Source of the DNA: JAFDZV01 sp035549015
GTDB lineage: Bacteria; Bacteroidota; Ignavibacteria; OLB7
NCBI GenBank assembly: GCA_035549015.1
Contig: DASZRW010000078.1
Span: 1 to 64,000 of the forward strand
Length of the DNA: 64,000 bases
Direction: 5' to 3'
A program made the position numbers and the translations under genes. Numbering within the stretch: the stretch's first letter is position 1; the number at the start of each line of letters is the position of its first letter. The notes under the pieces are model-generated. The model searched no databases, had not been told where the DNA came from, and saw only the letters and a list, made by a program, of their open reading frames with translations. Positions 9,621 through 18,710 of the stretch are shown here, one piece after another.

Positions 9621-9645
9621 GGGGGCATCGTGTTCCGATGCCCCC
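9621..9645 (-). terminator. hairpin between thioredoxin and M61 genes
   Basis: GGGGGCATC (9621-9629) pairs perfectly with GATGCCCCC (9637-9645) around a 7-base loop. It lies about 100 bases after the stop of the thioredoxin gene and 38 bases before the M61 start. No T-run follows, so it may be a weak terminator or a leader structure. Confidence 0.4.
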
Positions 9646-9748
9646 GCAGTGCAATCTTGCCTTGTGACGGATGTATGATCCGGCAGTTCCCCTCACGATG
9701 AGCCGGCTTCAGGCGTCGCCGGCAGTGTGCGCCGTGCCCCCTGAACGC

Positions 9749-10261
9749 TCAGTTGCTCTTCGCGCCGCCGCCCTTGATATAATCCTCGTACGACGTACCG
9801 CTCTGGTACACACCTTCGCCGAAGTACTTCAGCAGCGGAAGGAAATCCTTCGGTGCCATGTAGCCGGGAAGAGCCGTCAGGATCTTTCCCTTCTGGTCGA
9901 AGATCACCGTGGTCGGGAAGCCGCTGACGCCGATAGCCTGGCTGAACTCGCCGAGCGTGTACTCCTTGCCGTCGTAGGTGAGCTTCCCGGGCTTCTCCGG
10001 ATTCATCTTGCACGGAATGAAGCGCGAGCTCATGTAGCCCACGACGTTGCTGTCTCTGTAGGTGTCCCGGTCCATGCGCTTGCACCAGCCGCACCAGTCG
10101 GTGTAGATGTCCAGCACGATGAACTTGTTTTCCTTCGGCGCATTCTCCAGACCCTGGACGATCGTCTTCCACTCGAGCTCGATCGGATCGGCGTGAACCG
10201 CGACGGCCATCGCCACCAGCATGAAGGCCGCGAGTGGGGCCGTGATATATCTGGTCTTCAT
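9749..10261 (-). CDS. secreted thioredoxin-family protein
   Basis: A 170-residue exported thioredoxin-fold protein. A signal peptide (MKTRYITAPLAAFML...VHA) is followed by the redox motif WCGWCKRM with cysteines at 57 and 60, and the cis-proline motif GFPTTVIF near 116. The region between (DTYRDSNVVGYMSSRFIPCKMN) follows the pattern of the periplasmic DUF255/SoxW-like thioredoxins of Bacteroidota. A third cysteine is at about 84. It probably reduces or isomerises disulfides in periplasmic proteins; several secreted products encoded nearby contain cysteines. A hairpin follows the gene. Confidence 0.88.
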   Translation of the reverse strand: MKTRYITAPLAAFMLVAMAVAVHADPIELEWKTIVQGLENAPKENKFIVLDIYTDWCGWCKRMDRDTYRDSNVVGYMSSRFIPCKMNPEKPGKLTYDGKEYTLGEFSQAIGVSGFPTTVIFDQKGKILTALPGYMAPKDFLPLLKYFGEGVYQSGTSYEDYIKGGGAKSN

Positions 10262-10376
10262 AGCTTCAATGAATTACTGGTTGCACATGATACGGCATCG
10301 ATGGAACAGGCGCCAGGCCTCGTGATCCGCGCCGGCATATCGTGCGGAGGCTTGCCGCTCCACGCAGCCGAGACGC

Positions 10377-11741
10377 CTAGGTCTTCTGTTTCTTCTTCTT
10401 TGCCGAGGGGAACAGAACATTGTTGAGGATCAGGCGATAGCCGGGCGAATGCTTGTGCAGCGAGAGATCCGTCGGCGGATCGTGCACCGCATGCTGATAA
10501 TCCTCGGGGTCGTGGCCGCCATAGAATGTGAAGGTGCCGCGACCGAAATTTCCCGTGATATACTTCACCTCATCGGTTCCCTCCTTCTCCGCCAGGATCG
10601 TCACCCCCTTCTTGATGAATCGCTTGTGGAAGGCAGTGGTCTGCCCCATGAACCCGCGTACAACACCGACATGGTTCTGGGTGAGCATCGTGGGAACGGG
10701 GTCGTGCTTGGCAGAGAACTCGAAGAGCGTGAAGAAATCCGTCTCCGGAGTGGATGTGAAGCTGGGCTGCACATCGATTTCCGAGTACTCGTAGACCATC
10801 GGGTTCATCTCGAGTTTGAAATTCTCGAACGCGAAGGTCTGCGAGAAATCCAGAGCCTCCTGTGCATTGGCAGCCGGAGGGTCGCCGTCGAACACCACAT
10901 CGCAGATATCGGTGTTGCCGGCAGCGAGCGCGATGTCGTACGAATCGGTGGCCGCACACATCGCGAAGAGGAATCCGCCCCCGCCCACGTACTTCCTGAT
11001 CTCGCGGGCTACGGCAAGCTTCATCTGCGAGACCTTCGCGAACCCGAGCTCGCGGGCCATGGCCTCCGACGTCGCCACCTGCTGCAGATACCAGGGAGCG
11101 TTGGAGAAGCTGGCGTAGAACTTACCGTATTGTCCGGTGAAATCCTCGTGGAACAGGTGCAGCCAGTCGTACTGCTTCAACTTGCCGGCCAGCACCTCCT
11201 TGTCCCACACTTTTTCGTACGGAATCTCGGCATAATCCAGCGCCAGCGTCACCGCATCATCCCACGGCTGCGACGTGGGCGGCACATACACAGCCATCTT
11301 CGGAGCGGTCTCCAGCCGTACCAGGTCCGTATTCGTCGTCTCCGATTGAACGGTGCTGTAGATCTGCGCCGCCTGCGATCCGGAGACCGGCTCGAAGCTG
11401 ACGCCGCGGATACGGCACTCCGCGGCGGCAATGTCGCTGTAGTCCATCATGAACGAGCCGCCGCGGTAGTTCAACAGCCAGTCCACCGCCTGATCGCGCG
11501 AGAGCGACCAGAAGGCGATGCCGTACGCCTTCAGATGATCGGTCTGCGTATTGTCCATCGGGATCAGGAGCTTCACCTGCGCACGCGCGGGCATTGCACA
11601 GGCAAGCAGGGCGAGGAACAGAACCACCGCCCATACCCCCGGACGCCGGCACTCTTCCGCAACCGCGCGGCGCATCGGAGCGCGTCCGTTGCCGGCCGGC
11701 GCGGAATCCTTCAGCCCGCTGATCAGTGAAGGGGTCATCAT
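10377..11741 (-). CDS. Bacteroidota 'asparagine synthetase B-like' secreted protein
   Basis: A 454-residue protein that matches by pattern the Bacteroidota family often labelled asparagine synthetase B (LLIPMDNTQTDHLKAYGIAFW, then NYRGGSF, DWLHLFHEDFTGQYG, and the terminal FTFYGGHDPEDYQH). It lacks the catalytic N-terminal cysteine and ATP-binding domains of true asparagine synthetase, so that label is probably wrong. The middle segment (GGGGFLFAMCAATDSYDIAL) resembles a glutamine-amidotransferase-like fold. A hydrophobic stretch ending ARAQ is a signal sequence; the true start may be the methionine at 11675. The C-terminus is very lysine-rich (AKKKKQKT). Function is unknown. Confidence 0.7.
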   Translation of the reverse strand: MMTPSLISGLKDSAPAGNGRAPMRRAVAEECRRPGVWAVVLFLALLACAMPARAQVKLLIPMDNTQTDHLKAYGIAFWSLSRDQAVDWLLNYRGGSFMMDYSDIAAAECRIRGVSFEPVSGSQAAQIYSTVQSETTNTDLVRLETAPKMAVYVPPTSQPWDDAVTLALDYAEIPYEKVWDKEVLAGKLKQYDWLHLFHEDFTGQYGKFYASFSNAPWYLQQVATSEAMARELGFAKVSQMKLAVAREIRKYVGGGGFLFAMCAATDSYDIALAAGNTDICDVVFDGDPPAANAQEALDFSQTFAFENFKLEMNPMVYEYSEIDVQPSFTSTPETDFFTLFEFSAKHDPVPTMLTQNHVGVVRGFMGQTTAFHKRFIKKGVTILAEKEGTDEVKYITGNFGRGTFTFYGGHDPEDYQHAVHDPPTDLSLHKHSPGYRLILNNVLFPSAKKKKQKT

Positions 11742-11828
11742 CGAATCGTAAGAGATCGGACATCATGAAACTGCCAACCGGCGCATGCCCGGGAACGCAA
11801 TGCCCCTGCCGCCTGCGGCGGAACGGAT

Positions 11829-13220
11829 CTACAACGGGCTCGAGGCCTGAGCGGCCAGCGGCGACATCTCCTGGGCCATTGCAAGCGCAAGGATGTGCTC
11901 CACGTGGTCGCGCACCTTGGGGCTGAAGCGGATCTTGATGATGGCATGTTCCTCGTCGAACTCCTTGCCGATCACATCCGCGTAGTCGTACACCTTCGTG
12001 AAGTAGCTGTAGCGCGCCAGCGGGATGCGCACCAGTCGCTCGCAGAACGTCTGTTCCACCATCTCCACCAGCTTCGAACGGAGCGCATGAATATGCAGCC
12101 CGCGCATCGCGGAGATCGCAACGGATTCCGGATAGCGCTCCCGCAGTTCCGCCAGCGTCTCGTCCCCCGGCTGCAGCAGATCCACCTTGTTGAACACCAT
12201 CACCACCGGGATCTGGTTCGCCTCGATCTCCTTCAGAGTCTCCTCCACCACCTGGATCTGCTCGCGAACGGTGGATGAGGCGACATCAACAACATGGAGC
12301 AGCAGATCGGCCTCGCGCGCCTCGGCAAGCGTGGAACGGAAGCTCGCCACCAGATGCGAGGGCAGCTTCCGGATGAACCCGACGGTATCGGAGAGGAGGA
12401 TCGTGCGTCCGGGTGTCAGCTCCACGGCGCGCACCGTGGAGTCCAGCGTTGCGAACAGCCGGTCCTCCGCATGCACCGCCGCACCGCTCAGCTCGTTCAT
12501 CAGCGTGGACTTCCCGGCATTGGTATAACCCACCAGAGCAACGCGGAAGTGATCGCCGCGCCCCTTGCGCTGGGTCTCGCGCTGCACCTCGATCCTCTCC
12601 AGCTTCTCGCGCAGGTGCGCGATACGGGAACGGATCATCCGACGGTCTGTCTCGATCTGGGTTTCACCGGGTCCCTTCGTGCCGATGCCGCCGAACTGCT
12701 TCGAGAGGTGCGTCCACTGGCGGGTGAGGCGGGGAAGCATGTATTGCAACTGCGCCAGCTCCACCTGCGTGCGCGCCTCGCTGGAGCGCGCGCGCTGGGC
12801 GAAGATGTCCAGAATCAACCCGCTCCGGTCTATCACCTTCCGTTCCAGCATGCGGCCCAGGTTGCGCGCCTGCACCGGGGAGAGATCGTCATCCACGATG
12901 ACCAGCGTGATGTCCTCATCCTTGACCGCCTCGGCAAGCTCCTCCACCTTCCCCTTGCCGATGAAGAATGCGGAGTCCTTCCGCGGCAGCCCCTGTACCA
13001 CTTTGAGAACGGTATCGGCACCGGCGGTATCGGCAAGCAACTCGAGTTCCTCGAGATGCTCCAACGTCGTCTCTCGTTCTTCGGGCCAGACTGATAATCC
13101 AATCAGGAGCGCCCGTTCGCGCTCGCTCCGCGTGATGGTGTGCAGTTTGTTCTCGCTCAATGCGCTTTGAAAAAGGATGAGGTTGTGTGCGGGGCATCCT
13201 CGTGCCACCGCATCCACCAT
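11829..13220 (-). CDS. hflX: GTPase HflX
   Basis: A 463-residue HflX, a ribosome-binding GTPase that splits stalled or stress-inactivated 70S ribosomes. The N-terminal HflX domain (GKGKVEELAEAV, VIVDDDLSPVQARNL) is followed by the linker GTKGPGETQIETDRR, then the G domain: G1 GYTNAGKST at about 231-239, G3 DTVGF, and G4 NKVD. The C-terminal extension is present (IKIRFSPKVRDHVEHIL). The exact start is uncertain: the ATG at 13220 has no clear Shine-Dalgarno, and a TTG about 20 codons inside would also keep all motifs. It is flanked by a terminator upstream and is probably a single-gene unit. Confidence 0.93.
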   Translation of the reverse strand: MVDAVARGCPAHNLILFQSALSENKLHTITRSERERALLIGLSVWPEERETTLEHLEELELLADTAGADTVLKVVQGLPRKDSAFFIGKGKVEELAEAVKDEDITLVIVDDDLSPVQARNLGRMLERKVIDRSGLILDIFAQRARSSEARTQVELAQLQYMLPRLTRQWTHLSKQFGGIGTKGPGETQIETDRRMIRSRIAHLREKLERIEVQRETQRKGRGDHFRVALVGYTNAGKSTLMNELSGAAVHAEDRLFATLDSTVRAVELTPGRTILLSDTVGFIRKLPSHLVASFRSTLAEAREADLLLHVVDVASSTVREQIQVVEETLKEIEANQIPVVMVFNKVDLLQPGDETLAELRERYPESVAISAMRGLHIHALRSKLVEMVEQTFCERLVRIPLARYSYFTKVYDYADVIGKEFDEEHAIIKIRFSPKVRDHVEHILALAMAQEMSPLAAQASSPL

Positions 13221-13585
13221 GGATTCCGTTGTCTTTAGTCTTTCCTACCGGACGATTCCGGCAGTGGGATGTTGCATGCAAGATAGCATCGGAAGCGGAA
13301 TGGCAACCCCCAAAGCGGCTTCCCCACACCGCGCCGCAGTCCCCGCATGGCGCTGCCGCACGGCGCTGCACGCACTCCGCACCGTGCCGGCCCACGCGGT
13401 GCGCATACAACCGGTCCGGCAAGCCCGTGCGCTGCGCGGCAGCGCGCGGAGAACAATTGACAAAGGGCCCGGTGATCAACCGGGCCCTGCGGGCCGAACC
13501 AACGTCTCCTGGTTTCGAGCACTCCCAGCTCTCGACGAAATACAGAATGATTCAGGAGCAATCGGCGCAGCCCTCGTGTACAAAA
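13221..13585. other. intergenic region upstream of hflX
   Basis: These 365 bases lie between hflX and the repeat-tailed secreted protein gene. No coding region is supported. A strong hairpin (13464-13488) is listed separately, and the hflX promoter should lie between it and 13220, but no clear box was recognised. Confidence 0.55.
13461..13488 (-). terminator. terminator after the secreted-protein cluster
   Basis: AGGGCCCGGT (13464-13473) pairs perfectly with ACCGGGCCCT (13479-13488) around a 5-base loop. On the minus strand it is followed by TTTG. It would end the transcript coming from 13586-20619 and insulate hflX. Confidence 0.6.
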
Positions 13586-14920
13586 CTACTCCGGCGCGCC
13601 GCCGGCATCAATCGAGGGAAACCGGGGTTCGGGGGAATACCTGGAAGGAGTGAGGATCGGGTTGCATGCTCGTGCATCACCACATGCACAATCCGGCCCC
13701 GGCATGGACTCTTGACGGAAAGGCGGCAGGCTGCTCTGCCGCACGCCCCCACTGCCCGAAGTTGTGCGCGCGGAATCTGCGCGAATCGAATCACCATCCA
13801 TGGGAGCGGAGCGTATCGGGCCGCCGGAAGCACCCCCACCCTGAACGCCCTGAACCGGCGAGACCGGTGAAGCCGGATGCAGGGAGTCCGTGCGAAGGGA
13901 GTCACCGTGCATGGGACTGGGGCGTACCGGGCCGCCGGACGTGTCTCCGCTCTGAGCACCCCGAACCGGCGAGGCTGGTGATGCCGGATACTGGTAGTCC
14001 ATGCGAAGGGAATCACCGCCCTCGGGTTTCCGGCCGGATGGTGACACGTTGCCGGAGTCCACGATGAAGGTGAGCGGCTCAGCATAGCCATTGTTACGCG
14101 GCAGCGGCTTTCCTTGCGCATCGATCGCCTGCACGGTCCAGACATATCTTCCCGGCATCAGCATCTCGGCACCGATCGGCCAGCTCAACTGCGTGAAGCC
14201 GAGGGCATCATGCTCCAGCCGCGGCCGGTTTGCCCGCATCGCAACCACCGAGCTCACCTGCCCCGGAAGCATCTGGAACACACGCACGATGTAGTGTATA
14301 CCACTCTGCGGCGGCGTCACCTGGCGCCAGGTGAACTGCGGCCTCTGGTTCAACGCAAGAACCGCCGCATCGGCCGGGGACCGCAGCACCGGCGGGTTGT
14401 ACTCTGCTATCGAGAAGGAGGCGCAGACCGGCTGCGGCACCACCACGATGTCGTTCCTGGCGGACTGCAACGTGATGCAGATCTCGTATCGCCCTGCCGG
14501 CAACTGCCCCGTCCTCATGCTGGCGGCACTGTACTGCGGAGAGAATGTGATCTTCGATCCGATCAGATCGCGTGCATAGAGACGATTGATACCCGGATTC
14601 AGGCAGATCGAATCACCGGGTGCAGACTCTACCACGGCAATCGGGTCCTGCCGGTTCCCATCCACCGAGATCCGTGCAACAAGCTTTACGCACACCCGCG
14701 CACCGGACTGATTCGTGATCGTCATGTACACCGTCTCGGGACGGCTTGTCCAGGAGTTGAAATCGGGGTTCGGGTACTGCGAGACACTGAGGGTCTGATG
14801 AATGAACGATTGCGGCGATGGACGAAGCGGCCGGGATGCAGCCCCGCGCACACCCGGCTGTGCGACACAGGGAATCGAACTCAGGAACCCAAGCGCAATG
14901 ATGATGGCTGTAGACCTCAT
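13586..14920 (-). CDS. secreted FN3-like protein with 37-residue C-terminal repeats
   Basis: A 444-residue secreted protein of unknown function. A signal peptide (MRSTAIIIALGFLSSIPCVAQ) is followed by a beta-rich region and a fibronectin-III-like segment (about 178-290: PPVLRSPADAAV, PQFTWRQV, YVWTVQAID) of the type used in Bacteroidota T9SS-associated proteins. The C-terminal third is low-complexity, with two full 37-residue repeats beginning GDSLR (302-338 and 339-375) and a third partial one. The last 40 residues contain a Cys pair (DCACGDARAC). It starts 28 bases after the stop of the upstream barrel gene, so the two are probably co-transcribed. Confidence 0.75.
   Translation of the reverse strand: MRSTAIIIALGFLSSIPCVAQPGVRGAASRPLRPSPQSFIHQTLSVSQYPNPDFNSWTSRPETVYMTITNQSGARVCVKLVARISVDGNRQDPIAVVESAPGDSICLNPGINRLYARDLIGSKITFSPQYSAASMRTGQLPAGRYEICITLQSARNDIVVVPQPVCASFSIAEYNPPVLRSPADAAVLALNQRPQFTWRQVTPPQSGIHYIVRVFQMLPGQVSSVVAMRANRPRLEHDALGFTQLSWPIGAEMLMPGRYVWTVQAIDAQGKPLPRNNGYAEPLTFIVDSGNVSPSGRKPEGGDSLRMDYQYPASPASPVRGAQSGDTSGGPVRPSPMHGDSLRTDSLHPASPVSPVQGVQGGGASGGPIRSAPMDGDSIRADSARTTSGSGGVRQSSLPPFRQESMPGPDCACGDARACNPILTPSRYSPEPRFPSIDAGGAPE
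13796..14017. repeat. 111-bp tandem repeat inside a coding region
   Basis: Two in-frame copies (14017-13907 and 13906-13796) encode the 37-residue repeat GDSLR...PMH/PMD of the secreted protein, with a truncated third copy following. Copy-number change here would not shift the frame. Confidence 0.7.
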
Positions 14921-14948
14921 GCTGTTATTCTCCGGAAGTAGGTCATTG

Positions 14949-16757
14949 TCAGGGTGTGAAGATCAGCGACGTACGCAGGGTGTACTTGTCGTTCCTCGTG
15001 ATATCCGCGCTGGAAGGATATCGAACACTGTTCAGGGCGGCATCCAGCGTGAACAGGATGCCCGACGTGATGGTGCAGCGCACGGACGCGGACAGGTAGA
15101 GCTGCGTCGTGAGGCCCCCGCTGTCCGGCTTCGTGAAACCACACGTGACGTTGAGCGAAGGAACGACCCGGTCACGAAAGCGCCCGTACTGAAGCCCGGC
15201 CGTGAGCCGATCGTCCCACACAATCCCGGATCCTGCCGGCCAGAGGGTATGCGTATCACCAAGACTGGCCGTAAGCGGAATGGTCTCGAACGAGACCGAA
15301 TACAGGGCACCGAGCACTCCCGAGAGAGCCGGTGCCATGCGGTTCCCGGCAGCATCCCATCCCATATCCTGGCGCGCGACCGCAAGCGACAGGCTGATCG
15401 AGTGCGACATCGTCTCGCCGCATATGGTGTATGTGGGACTGAACATGAGGTTCTGCATGCCGGTCCACCTGATGGTGTCCACCGGTATGGGACCCTCCGT
15501 TGTCGAGGCAGCGGGTATGGTGAATCGCTCCGCCGTTCTCGTTGCGTCCGTGGTGACGTCCAACTCGAAGCTCAGATCGTCGGCGGCCTGAAAGAACGCA
15601 TTGCACGAACCGAAGAGATCGAAGGTTGTGGTCGAGCCGGTCCATGGAAGATTGTTGCGCCAGAACTCCCCCTGCACATCGAGCACCAGGCGATTGTCCA
15701 ACAGCGACGCATGCGCACCGGATTGCAGGCTGAGATGATCATTCGCCAGATACGGCAGCCCGAGCGAGACATACGCCGGCCCCACATACTCCGTAACCAG
15801 ATCCGCTCCCCACGACTCATGCTCGTAGCCAACCGAGAACCGGGCGGCAAAGTCGGCGGTGGTGGAGCTGTCGAACGTGTAGAGATGCCGCAATAGCGGA
15901 ACGTACCTTCTGGCGAGATCCGGATCCGCACTTCCCTCGATGTTTCGCGTGTACAGCGAGCCCGCGATCTCGCCACGGGCCGTCAGCCCGGAAAGGATCC
16001 GCCAGCAGAAGTCAACGGAGGAGACCAGGTTCTCGCGTGGCGTATCCATCAGCGAATCCCGCGTGAGGATCTCGGTGTCGTTCAGACGCCGCGTCACGAT
16101 CGGGTTCACCGGAATGGAGCCCGGATCGTCGTGCGCATGCATCACGCTGAGGCCCATATGCGAACGCGCGGAATCGCCTACCACAACACGCACGCAGTAC
16201 ATCGTCTGCCGGTATGTGCCGCTCAGTTGATGAACGGTATCGGGCGGGGCCGCGCGCTGGGAGATGCCGGCGCTCGCCTGGAGGCGAACGATGCCGGGAT
16301 GCAGGTCCGCGCCGATGCCGAACAACGGGATACCGCCGGTAGCGAGCGACGAGGCAACGGGAACCTGTGTTCCGATCAGCAACTGCGCCCACCGATAGTG
16401 CGGACCGATCATCACCACGTGCCCCGGCTGCAGCAGCAGGGCCATCGCATCGCGACGTACCGGCCGGGCCAGCACCACGCCCGTCTCCTCCGACGTCAGC
16501 GCAACCTGTACCGGCAGAGAGAAATCCTGGGAGAACTCGAACGTCGGGTCGGCATAGATGCAATGAAGCGCATCGAAGGTCTTTCCTCCCTCCGTTCCTC
16601 CGATCACCTGTTCATCCAGATCGCTTGTAAGAACGATCGTTCCATGTACATGCGCCATGCCCGACGTATCTTCCTGCGCCATCGCATCCGAACAAAAGAC
16701 CGCCATGATAATCGACAGCATCGGCAGCGATGTATATGCAATTGAATTCGAGTGCAT
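14949..16757 (-). CDS. predicted outer-membrane or surface protein
   Basis: A 602-residue protein with a signal peptide (MHSNSIAYTSLPML...DAMAQ). The start at 16757 is well supported by AGGAGG with 6 bases of spacing. The remainder consists of many amphipathic beta strands with aromatic girdle residues, particularly in the second half (SVDFCWRIL, FSVGYEHESWGADLV, FDLFGSC, LYLSASVRCTI), ending in strands typical of an outer-membrane barrel (YTLRTSLIFTP). No named family was recognised. It lies between the subtilisin-like protease and the repeat-tailed secreted protein on the same strand. Confidence 0.7.
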   Translation of the reverse strand: MHSNSIAYTSLPMLSIIMAVFCSDAMAQEDTSGMAHVHGTIVLTSDLDEQVIGGTEGGKTFDALHCIYADPTFEFSQDFSLPVQVALTSEETGVVLARPVRRDAMALLLQPGHVVMIGPHYRWAQLLIGTQVPVASSLATGGIPLFGIGADLHPGIVRLQASAGISQRAAPPDTVHQLSGTYRQTMYCVRVVVGDSARSHMGLSVMHAHDDPGSIPVNPIVTRRLNDTEILTRDSLMDTPRENLVSSVDFCWRILSGLTARGEIAGSLYTRNIEGSADPDLARRYVPLLRHLYTFDSSTTADFAARFSVGYEHESWGADLVTEYVGPAYVSLGLPYLANDHLSLQSGAHASLLDNRLVLDVQGEFWRNNLPWTGSTTTFDLFGSCNAFFQAADDLSFELDVTTDATRTAERFTIPAASTTEGPIPVDTIRWTGMQNLMFSPTYTICGETMSHSISLSLAVARQDMGWDAAGNRMAPALSGVLGALYSVSFETIPLTASLGDTHTLWPAGSGIVWDDRLTAGLQYGRFRDRVVPSLNVTCGFTKPDSGGLTTQLYLSASVRCTITSGILFTLDAALNSVRYPSSADITRNDKYTLRTSLIFTP

Positions 16758-16901
16758 CGGTCGCCTCCTGCAATTGATATTCTGAATCTGAAGAAGGAAT
16801 AATCCGGTGAATGCAACGCTCTGCGGCCATGCCATGCACGCAACACGATGAGCACCGTGGCGGACCGGCGGCGGACCACCGGGCAATCGGGCGCTGGGCG
16901 A

Positions 16902-18710
16902 TCAATCCAGACCCTGGATCAACTTCGTGCGGAACTCGATCGACGGAACTGTGCGCGGAAGTACATGCTCCCCCAGCAGCCGCATTCCACGCCATGTCAG
17001 TGAGTAGCGCTGCCGCGGCAGCGAGCGAGCCATCGACCGCGCAATCACACGCACCGTCCACTCGCCGGGCTTCGGGGAGCGGAGCACGATCTGCTCCACA
17101 TTGTCCACATGGTTCTCCGCCTCTCGTGCGGGCAGTTGGGGCCACTGCGGGTCCGGCGTGAGCGGATAGCGGCTCGGTGTACCCGGATCAGGCCCCTGCG
17201 CAACCAGATCCAGATCCACGGCCAGCGGGGGGTCGAGCACCTCGGGCGGCAGATCGACGCTCCTGCTCATGACCGGATCCACGGGGTCGCCGAAGAGATC
17301 GTTGTATACCATCATCACCGCGGCCTCGCTGGTGTGATCGTCCACCTCGAATGCATACACCACCGTGTCCCCATTCACCACCTGGCCGGACAGATAGCAG
17401 TGGGAGTCCACCATGGCAACCGCGGCGGCCGCATCCACCATGCCGTAGCCTGTCGTGTAATCGGGGCCGGGCATGTCCTGATCGATCGCGCTGTTGAGCA
17501 ACAGAGCCTTGATGAGCCCCGGCCCGGGAGCGCGGTGCGCCCCCATGCCGGAATCGAGCATCAACTGCTGTGTGATGATCGCCGCGATGCCGGCAACGAT
17601 CGGTGTCGCGATCGATGTTCCCTGTGCATACAGGTAGGTAACGGTTTTGCCGTCATCCGAGGGAACAGCCGTCAGGACATCGATGCCCGGAGCGATGATA
17701 TCCGGCTTCAACCGTCCTCCCCGCGTCGGCCCCCATGCGCTGAACGAGGCAGAACCATGATCGGCACCGCATGCACCAACGGAGATACCGTTCTTGCTGG
17801 TTGCAAACGGCATGATCATCCCATACTGCCTTCCCCCGAGAAGGGGGCAACTATCAGGCAGCAACTCCTCCACTCGGATATTGCCTCCGGCAACCACCAC
17901 GGTAATGCTGTCATCATATATCAGTGCATCCAGATCGGCCGTCAAGCCTTCGTAGCCACCCAGCATACCGCACGGCTGAACGGAATCCAGCTCCATCCCC
18001 ATGGAAATATTCGCCAACGTGAGGTGGTTGTACCGAATCGCATCCGCAAGACGATTGGTGAAGAATCCGGTGGCAATGCCGCAGTAGATCCGTGCAGCCG
18101 GCGCCATCCCATGTTCGGTGAGGCATGGCCCGCTGTTGACCCCGGCGCCGGCAAGCGTCCCGACAACCTCCGTGGTATGAACGCAGCTCGAGCCGGGAGT
18201 GCAAAGCCCGGGTCCGGGCACGCCGCCGTCGGCCATCATGCCCTCGCCCATGATGAACAGGCGTCCCTCAGTGTTCGCGTGGTGCGGATAGCCTACGTCG
18301 AGAACGCCAATCGAGACGCCGGCCCCGTTCAGGTTGAACCGCTTCGACGCAGTAGCCGGCTCGCATGTATCGGCCGTGACGTCGATCACCCGCGTAACGA
18401 TCCGCTCCTCCAGATTCTGGCCCACGGCGGCTACGAGACGCGTGATCGATTTCACCCACGGCATACGTGCAAGGCTCGCGCCAACGGAGTCGCCTGCCTG
18501 CACCAGCGCAACATGACGCTGTTCGGCAAGTTCCACCACCGTCACGCTCAGCCTGCCGAACAGGGTCCGCGCGCTGTCGCCATCGATCGTGCGACAATAC
18601 CGCACCAGGAATCTCTGCTGCGCCAGCAGCGATTCCGGCAGCCCGGCAACAACCGCCAGCATCGCAACACAGAGCATACCGGTCACGAGCATACGGTCAG
18701 CGCCCTTCAT
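16902..18710 (-). CDS. S8 family serine peptidase (subtilisin-like)
   Basis: A 602-residue secreted subtilase. After the signal peptide (to about 31, LLAQ) comes an inhibitor-like propeptide, then the catalytic triad: Asp in SIGVLDVGY (about 138), His in SCVHTTEVVGTLAG (about 178) and Ser in AQGTSIATPIVAG (about 366). The oxyanion segment VVVAGGN is present. The last ~170 residues form a beta-rich C-terminal domain without a clear T9SS tail. The start is supported by GGAGG 6 bases upstream. This ribosome site and the first codons overlap the end of the upstream propeller gene by 14 bases, so translation is coupled. Confidence 0.9.
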   Translation of the reverse strand: MKGADRMLVTGMLCVAMLAVVAGLPESLLAQQRFLVRYCRTIDGDSARTLFGRLSVTVVELAEQRHVALVQAGDSVGASLARMPWVKSITRLVAAVGQNLEERIVTRVIDVTADTCEPATASKRFNLNGAGVSIGVLDVGYPHHANTEGRLFIMGEGMMADGGVPGPGLCTPGSSCVHTTEVVGTLAGAGVNSGPCLTEHGMAPAARIYCGIATGFFTNRLADAIRYNHLTLANISMGMELDSVQPCGMLGGYEGLTADLDALIYDDSITVVVAGGNIRVEELLPDSCPLLGGRQYGMIMPFATSKNGISVGACGADHGSASFSAWGPTRGGRLKPDIIAPGIDVLTAVPSDDGKTVTYLYAQGTSIATPIVAGIAAIITQQLMLDSGMGAHRAPGPGLIKALLLNSAIDQDMPGPDYTTGYGMVDAAAAVAMVDSHCYLSGQVVNGDTVVYAFEVDDHTSEAAVMMVYNDLFGDPVDPVMSRSVDLPPEVLDPPLAVDLDLVAQGPDPGTPSRYPLTPDPQWPQLPAREAENHVDNVEQIVLRSPKPGEWTVRVIARSMARSLPRQRYSLTWRGMRLLGEHVLPRTVPSIEFRTKLIQGLD

